A DNA stretch of 32,220 nt, taken from assembly GCF_001425485.1 (NCBI RefSeq), contig NZ_LMQW01000052.1:4984-37203 (forward strand), in the 5' to 3' direction. Below the pieces are notes generated by a model, which was given only the letters and a program-made list of their open reading frames with translations, did not search any database and was not told the DNA's origin. Source of the DNA: Aureimonas sp. Leaf427. GTDB taxonomy: Bacteria; Pseudomonadota; Alphaproteobacteria; Rhizobiales; Rhizobiaceae. Of the stretch, positions 1 through 8,400 are shown piece after piece. The first letter of the stretch is position 1. The number at the start of each line of letters is the position of its first letter. The position numbers and the translations under genes were made by a program.

Positions 1-117
1 CCGTTGCCGCCGCCGTTGCCGCCACCGTTTCCACCGCCGTTGCCGCCGCCGTTGCCGCCGCTGTTCCCGCCACCGTTGCCGCCGCTGTTCCCGCCGTTAT
101 TGCCGTTGCCGCCGCCA
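1..117 (-). repeat. 9-bp tandem repeat encoding Gly-Gly-Asn tail
   Basis: Read on the minus strand, the segment is a run of near-identical 9-bp units (GGC GGC AAC and variants with AGC or GGT/GGA/GGG third-base changes), about a dozen copies up to the window edge. It encodes a Gly-Gly-Asn/Ser low-complexity tail in frame with the FecR-domain gene. Synonymous third-base differences between units suggest the tract has been retained long enough to diverge. The array continues beyond the window. Confidence 0.9.
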
Positions 118-863
118 GCCTTACCGTTGCCTTCGCTGGACGCTTTGCCGGCGCTGATGCCGCTTGCCTTCGTGGCGCCGTTCGTCGCCTCAGTGGCCTT
201 CGAAGGGCTCGCCTGATCAGAGGCGACCGTGCTGCGGAAGTCGGACAGGCTGACCCCCATGGGAGCGACGGATGCAGCTGCCGGCTTGCCTGGGCTGACG
301 GCCGGAGCGTTGACGCCTCCGGTTCTCAATCCGCCCTTGGCTGCGCTGACGCTGGCGTTCTGGCCTGCGCCAACGGCCGCGCTCTGCCCGGTCCGCAGAT
401 CGCTGACCTGCACGAGGCCTCGATCCACCCCGATCTTCGTGGTCTTGCTGGCAACGCTGACGGTGAACTTCGTCCCCTTCACCACCGCGGCCATGTAAGG
501 CGTCTGCACGGTGAAGTGCGGCTGACTGCGCTTTTCGATATCGAACTCGATGCTGCCAGTCCGCTGTAGCACTTCGGTCTTCGAGCTGAAGAACGACTTC
601 GGCGTTACGGCGGCGGCGCTGTTCGGAAGCAGCGTCATCACGTTGTTGTCGCTGACGAGACGGACGCGACCGTTGGCCGTGGTCGTGATGGTCAAACCCT
701 CGGCAATCGACATTTGCCGTTTGATTTCGATGCGCTCGCGCGCTGGCGTGATTACGAAGGCAGCGCCCGAAACACGATCGACGACCCACTCCCGCGCCGA
801 GGCAAGACCGCTCGCCAGCAAAGTGATCGCAACCGTGAGACTGAAAATGAGACGCTGTGTCAT
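1..863 (-). CDS. FecR-domain secreted protein, C-terminus off the window edge
   Basis: This frame has no stop before the left edge, so only the first 287 codons are visible. It starts with ATG at 863. The N-terminus (MTQRLIFSLTVAITLL, then ASGLASA) is a clear signal peptide with cleavage near residue 23, placing the protein in the periplasm or outside the cell. Residues about 45-160 fit a FecR-type domain: a run of beta-strand-like segments with 'NGRVRLVSDNNVMTLLPNS' and 'TPYMAAVVKGTKFTVSV', the usual 'v.GTkF.v' hallmark. Residues 165-255 are Ala/Ser/Gly-rich linker, then a Gly-Gly-Asn repeat. There is no transmembrane anti-sigma segment, so it is probably not a classical FecI-partner regulator. 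Similar secreted FecR proteins in this class often sit beside CHASE2 adenylate cyclases, but the next gene lies outside the window. The exact role is unknown. Confidence 0.8.
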   Translation of the reverse strand, partial: MTQRLIFSLTVAITLLASGLASAREWVVDRVSGAAFVITPARERIEIKRQMSIAEGLTITTTANGRVRLVSDNNVMTLLPNSAAAVTPKSFFSSKTEVLQRTGSIEFDIEKRSQPHFTVQTPYMAAVVKGTKFTVSVASKTTKIGVDRGLVQVSDLRTGQSAAVGAGQNASVSAAKGGLRTGGVNAPAVSPGKPAAASVAPMGVSLSDFRSTVASDQASPSKATEATNGATKASGISAGKASSEGNGKAGGGNGNNGGNSGGNGGGNSGGNGGGNGGGNGGGNGGGN

Positions 864-1281
864 GTCCGCCTGCCAAATCAAAAGACAGGCGCACGATACG
901 TAAGTAGTTCTAAAAACCGGTGAAACCGGTCGCAAAAAACATCCTCTGTCAGGCAGGATAGTTAAGCAGATACTCTTCGGTTGGGAGAGCTACATTTTGC
1001 CCAGCGCGTCAGCAAGGTTGTCACGTCTCTGGTGATCCGCCGGCTTACGCCTTCACATCGGCAGCTCCCGCAAGAACCAAAGTCAGCTTTGGCTTGGCTC
1101 CCGTACGAATGGAAGGTTATTCCGTGTGGTCTGATCGCTTTCGATATCTCGAACGTCTCCTTCCCTGTAATCAGTTCCCAAAACCGGACGGACCGCAAAC
1201 CACCCAACTCAGCTATGAGAACGGCCGCGACCGTCTCGCGAAAGCGGCCGTTCCGAACGGGATCGGCGAAGATGGGAGACG
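864..1281. other. Region without an intact gene
   Basis: No reading frame here has a plausible product. The sequence holds the FecR upstream region and a stretch that looks like decayed filler downstream of the recombinase relic. An 18-bp string at 1185-1202 (CGGACGGACCGCAAACCA) recurs with one mismatch at 4068-4085. Confidence 0.5.
916..930. promoter_or_regulatory. Paired ACCGGT palindromes upstream of the FecR gene
   Basis: Two ACCGGT hexamers, each itself palindromic, are separated by GAA. They lie 53 bp upstream of the FecR-gene start, where a promoter or operator would be expected. No convincing -35/-10 pair could be assigned, so the regulatory role is inference. Confidence 0.25.
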
Positions 1282-1620
1282 CTACACTTCGGTGCCCTCG
1301 GCAAGGTCAGCGCATTTTCAACATCGACACCGAGATAGCGGACCGTGCTTTCAATCTTGGTATGGCCGAGCACAAAAGGTTGACTGTCGATGGTTCGGCA
1401 CATTGCGCTACGGCGAGCGCGCGTCGTTTGGGCCATGTGGTGCCTCGGGTCACAGGTCTATCCCGCTGGCGGCCCGACCAACGTTCAACCTGCCCTGCTT
1501 TCCGCGCGGGCACCCGAGCGAACGACTACGGCAGTCGTTTCGAATCTCAATGGCTGTGCCGTCGATTTGTCTTTGGGTGACCACCGGCGACCCCGAAGTT
1601 AGGACGGTGTCAGCCTTCAA
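1282..1620 (-). pseudogene. Decayed tyrosine recombinase (integrase), C-terminal remnant
   Basis: On the minus strand, 1329-1370 encodes LGHTKIESTVRYLG, the box II region of tyrosine recombinases carrying the conserved LGH and the catalytic Tyr of the T-V-R-Y-L motif. Just after it the frame should continue as ALTLAEGTEV-stop, ending at the TAG at 1282-1284. One base is missing at the TTG-CC-GAG step, so the frame breaks. Upstream, a piece resembling 'VTQRQ.DGTAIEI' matches the region ahead of box I in the same integrase family. The expected HSMRRTK box I is degenerate ('HMAQTTRA'). The N-terminal half is not recognisable. This is a dead fragment and evidence of a past mobile element. Confidence 0.75.
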
Positions 1621-1727
1621 TACCCTAGTGTAAGCGCGCGGCAGACGGCCGCTTCCAAGGACAACCCTATTGCCTTCGGTACCTTCGGCATTGCTCATGT
1701 CGCCGTTGACTGACGAGGGCCGACGAC

Positions 1728-3563
1728 ATGATCGAAGAGATAGCGTTCCCGCGCGGCGGCGGTGAGATGGGCGAGCGCATGAGGCGCCACAACTGGATGT
1801 TGTCACCGCTCGGACCTCCTGCATGCTGGCCACAATCGCTTAAATCGACCGTCACCCTCATACTCGCATCGAGGTTCCCGATGTTCGTGGCCTGGGGTTC
1901 CAACCTTGGCTTCCTCTACAACGACGCCTACGCCCAGATTCTCGGCGAGAAACACCCGCGGGCACTCGGACAACCGTTCCACGAGATTTGGGCGGAGATC
2001 TGGCCGGACATCGTGCCGTTCATCGAGGCAGCGCTTCGAGGCGATGCAAGTTGGGTCGAGAACCTGCCTCTGACGATCAACCGTCGAGGCCAGGATGAGG
2101 AAACGTTCTTCACGTTCTCCTATTCGCCGGCATTCGACGACGAGGGCCAGATCGTCGGCATGTTCTGCACCTGCACCGAGACGACGCGGCAGGTCCTGGC
2201 CGAGCGGTCCCTAAAGGCCGGCGCGGACCTCTTCCGGACGATGGCCGACGACGCACCAGGAATGATCTGGATCACCGACCCGAGCGGCTACTGCACCTAC
2301 CTGAACCGCCGCTGGTACGAGTTCACGGGCCAAGTCGAGGAGGAGGCGCTCGGGCTCGGCTGGACGAAAGCGACCCACCCGGACGACGAGGAGCGAGCCG
2401 CAGCCGAGTTCATGGCGGCGAACGCTGCGCGGGCGCCCTTCTACATCGAGTATCGCCTGCGTCGGGCCGACGGTGTCTACCGTTTGGCGATCGACCGGGC
2501 CGAACCGCGCTTTGGACCGGACGGTGAATACCTGGGGTACATCGGATCGGTCTTCGACATCGGCGACCGCGAGGAGGTCGAGGAAGCGCTCCGGGAGAGC
2601 GAGGCAAACTATCGCTACGCCGCCGAGCTTAATCCGCAGACAGCTTGGACGGCCGCGGCGAACGGACAGTTGGACCGGGTCGCGGAGCGCTGGCGCGAGT
2701 GGACCGGGGGCAGCGGGCTCGGCGCCTCCTGGGGCGAGGCGATTCATCCGGACGATCTCCAGCGCTCCATCGATGTCTGGACGGGTTCCGTGACGATGGG
2801 GGAACCCTACGACATCGAACACCGGGTGCGGATGGTCTCGGGCGAATACCGCTGGATGCACTCGCGTGCTTATCCTCGGCTTGATGAGCAAGGACGGATC
2901 CTCAGGTGGTACGGATCGACCGAGGACGTACACGAGCGCAAGCTTGGGGAGGAGCACCTGCACCTCCTCATCAACGAGTTGAACCACCGCGTGAAGAATT
3001 CCTTGGCGACGGTGCAGGCCATCGCGAGCCAGACGTTCCGCAATCCCGAAAATTTCGAGCGCTCCAAGCAGGACTTCTCCGCCCGCCTCGTTTCACTCGC
3101 TCGGGCGCATGACGTCCTCACAGATGCAAATTGGGTTGGCGCTTCGTTAAGAGAGGTCATCAACCGCACTGTCGGCCCCCATCTTGGAGAAGCAGGCAAC
3201 CGCTTCGAGCTGGACGGACCGGATGTGATGCTGAAGCCCAAAGCAGCGCTGGCGATGTCCATGGCGCTCCATGAGCTCTGCACCAACGCGGTCAAGTACG
3301 GCTCGCTGTCGGTCGATGGCGGACGGGTCGGGATCGCTTGGAGGACACAGCCCGTGCAAGGTGGAGAGCGCCTCCGTCTGGTATGGACTGAAAGGGGTGG
3401 TCCACCTGTCGCGAAGCCGTCGCGTAAGGGGTTTGGATCGCGGTTGATCGAACGCGGCCTTGCCGCGGAGCTTGGAGGCGACGTCGAGATTGCCTTCGAC
3501 CCGCGCGGGGTCATATGCACGATCGACGCCCCGCTCCCGGCACCTGACGAAAGACTCCCGTGA
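1728..3563 (+). CDS. PAS-domain sensor histidine kinase, HWE family
   Basis: The 611-residue soluble sensor kinase has no signal peptide or membrane segment, so it is cytoplasmic. Three PAS-like sensor domains precede the kinase core: residues about 36-155 (aromatic-rich, with 'PMFVAWG..LGFLYNDAYA'), 165-288 and 290-408. The last two end in 'GS.FDI.DR' and 'GSTEDVHERK' PAC motifs. The core is the HWE type: phospho-acceptor H420 in 'INELNHRVKNSLA', H515 and N520 in 'HELCTNAVKYG', and W553-x-E555 in 'LVWTERGG', followed by 'GFGSRLIER'. It should autophosphorylate with ATP and pass phosphate to a response regulator; the next gene overlaps it by 4 bp and encodes one. ATG at 1728 follows GAGGG nine bases upstream. 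The ligand or light input is unknown: no LOV-type NCRFLQ cysteine motif is present. Confidence 0.93.
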   Translation: MIEEIAFPRGGGEMGERMRRHNWMLSPLGPPACWPQSLKSTVTLILASRFPMFVAWGSNLGFLYNDAYAQILGEKHPRALGQPFHEIWAEIWPDIVPFIEAALRGDASWVENLPLTINRRGQDEETFFTFSYSPAFDDEGQIVGMFCTCTETTRQVLAERSLKAGADLFRTMADDAPGMIWITDPSGYCTYLNRRWYEFTGQVEEEALGLGWTKATHPDDEERAAAEFMAANAARAPFYIEYRLRRADGVYRLAIDRAEPRFGPDGEYLGYIGSVFDIGDREEVEEALRESEANYRYAAELNPQTAWTAAANGQLDRVAERWREWTGGSGLGASWGEAIHPDDLQRSIDVWTGSVTMGEPYDIEHRVRMVSGEYRWMHSRAYPRLDEQGRILRWYGSTEDVHERKLGEEHLHLLINELNHRVKNSLATVQAIASQTFRNPENFERSKQDFSARLVSLARAHDVLTDANWVGASLREVINRTVGPHLGEAGNRFELDGPDVMLKPKAALAMSMALHELCTNAVKYGSLSVDGGRVGIAWRTQPVQGGERLRLVWTERGGPPVAKPSRKGFGSRLIERGLAAELGGDVEIAFDPRGVICTIDAPLPAPDERLP

Positions 3564-3943
3564 CAGAAGGCAGCCTGCGCGTCCTCGTAGTCGAGGACGA
3601 GATGATGATCGCCATGCTCGTGGAGGAGATGGTCCAGGATCTCGGCCACACCGTCGTCGGCGTTGCGATGCGACTGGAGACGGCGCTGGAGCTCGCCCGC
3701 GAGGCCGACATCGACCTTGCGGTCCTCGACGTGAACCTCGGCGACGCGAAGAGTTTCCCGGTTGCTGCCATCCTGCGCGCACGCGGTATCCCGTTCCTGT
3801 TTGCAACCGGATACGGCCGGAAGGGCATTGTCGAGGAATTTGCCGACTCCGTTGTCCTCAACAAGCCCTACCAGACGACTGATCTGGAAAAGGCGCTCGC
3901 CGCGGCCCAGACTCAGGGGTTACAAACCATTCCGACTGGATGA
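3560..3943 (+). CDS. Single-domain response regulator (receiver only)
   Basis: The 127-residue CheY-like receiver has no output domain. The phospho-acceptor is D57 in 'LAVLDVNLGD'. The acidic pair is E12-D13, the switch threonine is T83 in 'FATGYG', and the conserved Lys is K102 in 'LNKPYQ'. It starts with GTG at 3560, overlapping the stop of the kinase gene (GTGA), so the two are translationally coupled and form a cognate pair. The 'FLFATGYG' stretch is typical of stand-alone receivers paired with HWE kinases. These act by protein contact or as phosphate sinks rather than by binding DNA; the downstream partner is not in this window. Confidence 0.92.
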   Translation: MTEGSLRVLVVEDEMMIAMLVEEMVQDLGHTVVGVAMRLETALELAREADIDLAVLDVNLGDAKSFPVAAILRARGIPFLFATGYGRKGIVEEFADSVVLNKPYQTTDLEKALAAAQTQGLQTIPTG

Positions 3944-3947
3944 TCGG

Positions 3948-3966
3948 GTCGCCTCCCGCAGGCGAC
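3948..3966 (+). terminator. Hairpin just after the response regulator
   Basis: A perfect 7-bp stem GTCGCCT / AGGCGAC with a CCCGC loop begins 5 bases after the response-regulator stop codon. It sits where a terminator is expected but has no T-run, so it may be weak or only stabilise the mRNA end. Confidence 0.35.
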
Positions 3967-4255
3967 GCATCCGCGATTGGCTTAAGGATGAAGGGCGCTG
4001 CTGGGCAACCGACAGCGACCGTTCGCCGAAACCCCAGATAGGCTAAGCGGAGCAACCTGTTCCGAAGCGGACGTACCGCAAACCATTCGAGTTTCGCGTT
4101 CTTAGCCGAGCTTCTCCATCCCGAAAGTTGTCGATTTTCGCTCGATCTGGAATGTCCGCTCGCGGACGGGTGATTGTCACGCCCGGATGACCAGGAGGGG
4201 CGCAGACTGATCAGGAGAGCCGCGCGCACCAAGCAATAGCTTTTTCGCAGCGGCC
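3967..4255. other. Gap between response regulator and recombinase, no gene seen
   Basis: No supportable reading frame. It contains a copy (4068-4085) of the 18-bp string also present at 1185-1202 and a small inverted repeat around GTCCGCTCGCGGAC near 4150. Both look like degraded mobile-element flank. Confidence 0.45.
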
Positions 4256-4810
4256 TCAGCCTTCCAAGGATGACGCAAGAATCCGATAGATCTGCATGCG
4301 GGAGCAGCCGAGGGCATTGGCGATGGCGGTTGGACCCTCTCCGGCCGAATGCATGGAGAGAACACGCTCCCGATCAAGGCGACGCTTCCCGCCCCGATAG
4401 CTACCCTCGGCTCTCGCGCGTTCGATGCCCTCCCGCTGGCGCTCCTTGATGAAACGCCGCTCCATCTGTGCGACCATGCCAAGCACGGTGAGAACCAAGT
4501 GCCCCATCTCACCGCGCGTCGAAACATGCGGATCGAGTACGGTGACAAATGCGCCGCGTTGCTCGGCTTCGTGGATCAGATTGAGAACGTCACGAGTATC
4601 GCGGCCAAGGCGATCAAGCCGCGTAACGACGAGTTCGTCGCCTGGCCTCAGAAACTCCAGCACCGTAGCTAACTCGGCCCGACCGTCGCGGCTGCCGCCT
4701 GACACTTTCTCCGAGCGAATGACGGCACAACCCTCGGCTTTCAGCTTGGCAATCTGACCCTCCAGATCTTGGTCGATGGTACTGACGCGGGCATAACCAA
4801 TACGGGCCAT
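4256..4810 (-). CDS. Serine recombinase, resolvase/invertase type
   Basis: The 184-residue small serine recombinase is of the Tn3-resolvase/DNA-invertase group and performs site-specific recombination through a 5'-phosphoserine intermediate. The catalytic Ser is S10 in 'MARIGYARVST'. The active-site region 'GDELVVTRLDRLGRD' (R64, D66, R67, R70) and 'LDPHVSTRGEMGHLVLTVLGMVAQMER' hinge region are intact. The C-terminal helix-turn-helix is 'GPTAIANALGCSRMQIYRIL'. I chose ATG at 4810 because it begins the conserved motif and has GAGG six bases upstream; a TTG four codons earlier (4822) is possible. It lies 117 bp downstream of the low-GC membrane-protein gene on the same strand, with no transposase nearby. 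It is a stand-alone resolvase or island-associated recombinase. Confidence 0.93.
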   Translation of the reverse strand: MARIGYARVSTIDQDLEGQIAKLKAEGCAVIRSEKVSGGSRDGRAELATVLEFLRPGDELVVTRLDRLGRDTRDVLNLIHEAEQRGAFVTVLDPHVSTRGEMGHLVLTVLGMVAQMERRFIKERQREGIERARAEGSYRGGKRRLDRERVLSMHSAGEGPTAIANALGCSRMQIYRILASSLEG

Positions 4811-4842
4811 ATGTAACCTCAAGCTTTAGGCCCGAGGCTAAT

Positions 4843-4865
4843 TTGTCACGAATAGGCAGTGTCAA
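4843..4865 (-). promoter_or_regulatory. Dyad and candidate promoter/res subsite of the recombinase gene
   Basis: TTGTCAC (4843-4849) and GTGTCAA (4859-4865) form an inverted repeat with one mismatch and a 9-bp centre. It lies 33-55 bp upstream of the recombinase start. Read on the minus strand, TTGACA at 4865-4860 is a consensus -35 hexamer; the -10 is weak. Resolvases normally bind and repress at sites of this kind upstream of their own gene, so a res subsite is plausible but unproven. Confidence 0.4.
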
Positions 4866-4927
4866 CCCAGATGTTACGCTATCCAACCAAAGGCATGTGA
4901 CGTCGCATCAGGGTATGCCGTAATGTG

Positions 4928-5407
4928 CTACGTGCTAGAAAGCTGTGAGCCCAGCGTCTCCAGTATTCCTAATACACGGAATTTGAGCATTAACAGGTAG
5001 AGCACTACCCCAAGTATCGCTGCTGCGATTAGGTAAGTCTCATACCACTTTAAAAAGTCGAAGAACCGACCTTCGATCCGCGTGTCGCTGAGCAGTCCGG
5101 CTTCAAGCGCCTCTTCCTCAATCTTATAGTCAGCCCAAGCAGTGATCCCACCGACCAGCAAGAGTACCGTGACCATTGACACAAAGCAAAAGATGATAAA
5201 GAGGCCCCAGCTAGCATCGACTGCAAGCGTTGTGCGCAGGGATTTGTTTGCTGCCTCAGAAACGACTTTAAACTGCGCCGTCGCCACAGCTAACGTGACA
5301 GCTTGATAGAATGCGGCAATTTTGAAAGTTCTCTCATTAAGACTCTTTTTTTGGTCAAGAATATACTTGTAACGCTCAACCATTAAAAGATTTGCTGTCT
5401 CACTCAT
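4928..5407 (-). CDS. Small membrane protein coupled to the HD-Hsp90 ATPase
   Basis: The 159-residue product has no family I recognise. It starts with a charged amphipathic stretch ('MSETANLLMVERYKYILDQKK'). A weak hydrophobic helix follows at about 28-46, then two strong transmembrane segments at about 66-91 ('WGLFIIFCFVSMVTVLLLVGG') and 122-142 ('WYETYLIAAAILGVVLYLL'), joined by an acidic loop. ATG at 5407 overlaps the TGA of the large ATPase gene (ATGA), so the pair is translationally coupled. A longer frame starting at 5440 would lie inside the upstream gene and is not needed. The low GC matches its partner. Small 2-3 TM proteins paired with large regulatory ATPases are often membrane-damaging effectors in conflict systems; that reading here is inference. 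Confidence 0.85.
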   Translation of the reverse strand: MSETANLLMVERYKYILDQKKSLNERTFKIAAFYQAVTLAVATAQFKVVSEAANKSLRTTLAVDASWGLFIIFCFVSMVTVLLLVGGITAWADYKIEEEALEAGLLSDTRIEGRFFDFLKWYETYLIAAAILGVVLYLLMLKFRVLGILETLGSQLSST

Positions 5408-8400
5408 GATAGATCCCAGCCATCTCCACGACGTTCCCAAGCGTACGAGTCAAATGTCTTAGGACTCGTGCCCCTGAGAGCGGTAACGAACTTTTCTTTA
5501 TCCACGTAAGGCCGAAAGGTTTCGACTATGGAGTTGGCAGCGGCACGATCAAATAAGTCGCTGTTTATAACATCCCAAGACCACGCAAGGCTCCTGATGA
5601 GCTCCACGAATATGAAGCTGGAAGCCAGCTTGGGAAGCCGTTCAAAGCCCTCGTCAGCCGCAAGATCTTTAAAATAATCGGCTAGTGGCGTATCAGGCTT
5701 AAGGTAGCGCTCACGATTTGCAATAAAGCTTCCATACGTTTCGAGATTCTGTGTCTCGACTTCGCCTACTGGAACGCTAAGGCCATTATTAATCGAGTCG
5801 TAGCCTCGCTCGTTTCTCATTCGGCTACTGGCTTCCGAAAGTTGATGGTAGAAATTCACATCCTCTTTCAGAATGTTCGCATATACCTGTGCGCTTGAAA
5901 GCCAACGAGTAGGCTGAGTATGCTTACGCCACGTTAGCGTCAGCGCTCGCGACTCCCGGGAAGCGGTGACCCGAAAAATGTCAAACGCAGATCTCACATG
6001 CTCATCCACATATCCATCGCGAATGTTGCACACTGTCAAATCGTCTGCCTTTTGCGGCATCGCGTTTCCCAATATCATCATCAACTTTTGCGACGTGACA
6101 TCCGCCGGAGCCTCCTTGACAAAGTACTCTATCGACCGGTAGAGCGGCGACTCTACAGTCGTAAACTCACTATGCGCACACAACTCCAATAGGGATATAT
6201 TTGATCTTTTATTTTTATCCTCTACTAATATAAGAGGTACGCTCGCGAGTGCATCTCTCAAGAGATCAGGCTTTGCCGGAGCAACGTTACTTGCGATAAG
6301 GGGGCTCGCGATGAATGGTGCGAAGCTGACCGCTCGCGATAACGAGTAACTCTCTGTTGATGCGAGGCGCGAAATTTCTGCAGTTATGTGATCACCATAT
6401 ATGTCGTACACAGTTTTGAGCATTTGCCGTTGCTCGGCCGTGTCCTCCAGAGCTGAGCGAGCTACATTTGTCTTCGGTGCTTTAGTACCGGTCGCATTGG
6501 CAACTGCCAGGATACTTTGCCCCTGAAACCCCGGCGTAGTCCTCTCGACTGCAACCCCCTCAATGCAAGTTGCAACTGGTTGTGGCATCTCGTCTACGAT
6601 TGATGCTCGTCTTCCAGTAGGCGCTGTAACGAAAGTCCAGTCCTGAAAGAGTTCCGTCCTTGATAGGGCGAACGCCATCGTTACTTCGTCACGAGTAATT
6701 TCCTCCACCCTATACTCGATCTTATCACGTCTACTTTGCAAATAATCGACGTAGGTGGAAATGGCTTGCCGAGGAGACCCGAAACCAACCGTCACGGGTT
6801 CTTTGTCGTCGATGTACACTTTCACGTCGCAACGAGGGAACATTAACCATGATCTGGCTACATGTAGAACGTCTCCGATTTCAGCTAATGGACGCAGCTT
6901 TAACCGAACTGCTGTTCCATGAGGATACATCGGGAGCTGACTACGGTCTTTAACCTTGTCGAGAAGTTTGATCAGGTACTTGCCGTGTACCGACTGTAAC
7001 GCAATCCTTCTGGCTTTATCATCATCGACGCTACATGTCGTAATCTCCACGTCATCTGAGACCATGAAGGCGGACAAAACACCAATACCAAATCGACTTA
7101 TAGAGTGAAAGTCGGGGTGCCTTTCTTTAAATTTCTGGTCTTGATACTTCGAGGATCCAACGGTTAGCAGATGCTTCTCAATAACCTCTTGTGACATCCC
7201 GGTGCCTCGGTCGAGCACGGTAAGTTCACGGCTATTACTGTCCCAGTAAATCTCAACAGCCCGTGATGGAGAGGCAGCTTTATCAATTACACTCTGAAGA
7301 CGTACTGCATCAAGAGCATTTTGGGTCAACTCCCTAAGCACGACTGTAGAGTTATTGTACAGCGTGTGACCAGTCAGCAGATCTAGTATCTTGTGCTGAT
7401 CAAGCGAAAATTCAAACGATTCCGTCATAAAGCCGTCAGTGTCGATCCCTTTGTCGTCAATATCACGCCAAGGAAAAGAATACGGCTCTATAACATCGCC
7501 ACTAGACTTCTGGACTAGACTGTACGAAGCATTCAACTCCTTCTGCGCGTATGCAAGATAACTGGTCAAACCAAAGAAGCCGTTTGGCTCCTTGAACGTA
7601 GCGTGCACTTCGATGGTGGACGAAACACCCATCTTTGTTACTCGGTTGTCCCTGTCTCTAGGCGGAGCAGCGCGAACTGTCCGGACAACGCCCTGTTTTT
7701 GCCACTCGACTTGGCTTATCGGATTGCTCGGATTGATGATTTGATATAGAACTGTCGGCGCACGCCTGTTCGTAATCTGAACTAGATCGATAGTTCTCAG
7801 GATGACAGCAATATATTGTAAATTGACTGTTTCCTGCGGCCCGCCATACGGTTGCGACACTTTCAACGACGCGACGGCTTCCGAGTGACCTAGCGTGTGA
7901 CTTTCACATATTATTGCCAGATCGCGCCGAAAGGTGGCGTCTAGCGGATGCAATAATCCGTTTATTAGAGATCGCAGTGGCTCTGTGGCACCATTGTCGT
8001 TGAGCGATCCCCCCTCAATCCAAGCGCGAATTCTCTTTCCGTGAGAGGTGCGAACAAACTCCTGGTACTGTATCCGCTCCGCCTCAGCTGTGGGCATTTG
8101 TCCAAGTCTGGCTATGTATTCCTTATGCTTATCTGATGGAAGAATCGGACTTGACTTGAATGTCTGATAGTCTGGATTACTAGACCGAGCTTCATATTCA
8201 TCCTTCGTCACGAGTAATCCGACATCGTGCATGTAAACCGACAGCGTTAGCATCAGCCAATCGCCTTTGGTCATGATGCTCTTTGTCTCGCTAGGAATAA
8301 TCCATTCCGCAGCTTTAAGCATATCTGTTACATGGGCAAAGGTATGGTCGGTATACTCGAAGAATACCCCCGAACTTTTCCACTCAGAAAGAATTCTGCT

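Noticed and set aside
1-117. CRISPR-like interpretation of the left-edge repeats
   Set aside because: The units are contiguous 9-bp coding repeats in frame with a protein; there are no spacers. No CRISPR array, tRNA or rRNA was seen anywhere in the window.
217-894. 225-codon minus-strand frame
   Set aside because: Overlaps the FecR gene in another frame; the FecR frame has a signal peptide and domain motifs and is open to the window edge.
981-1633. Plus-strand frames of about 180-200 codons
   Set aside because: They run antisense to the integrase relic and have no motif or ribosome binding site.
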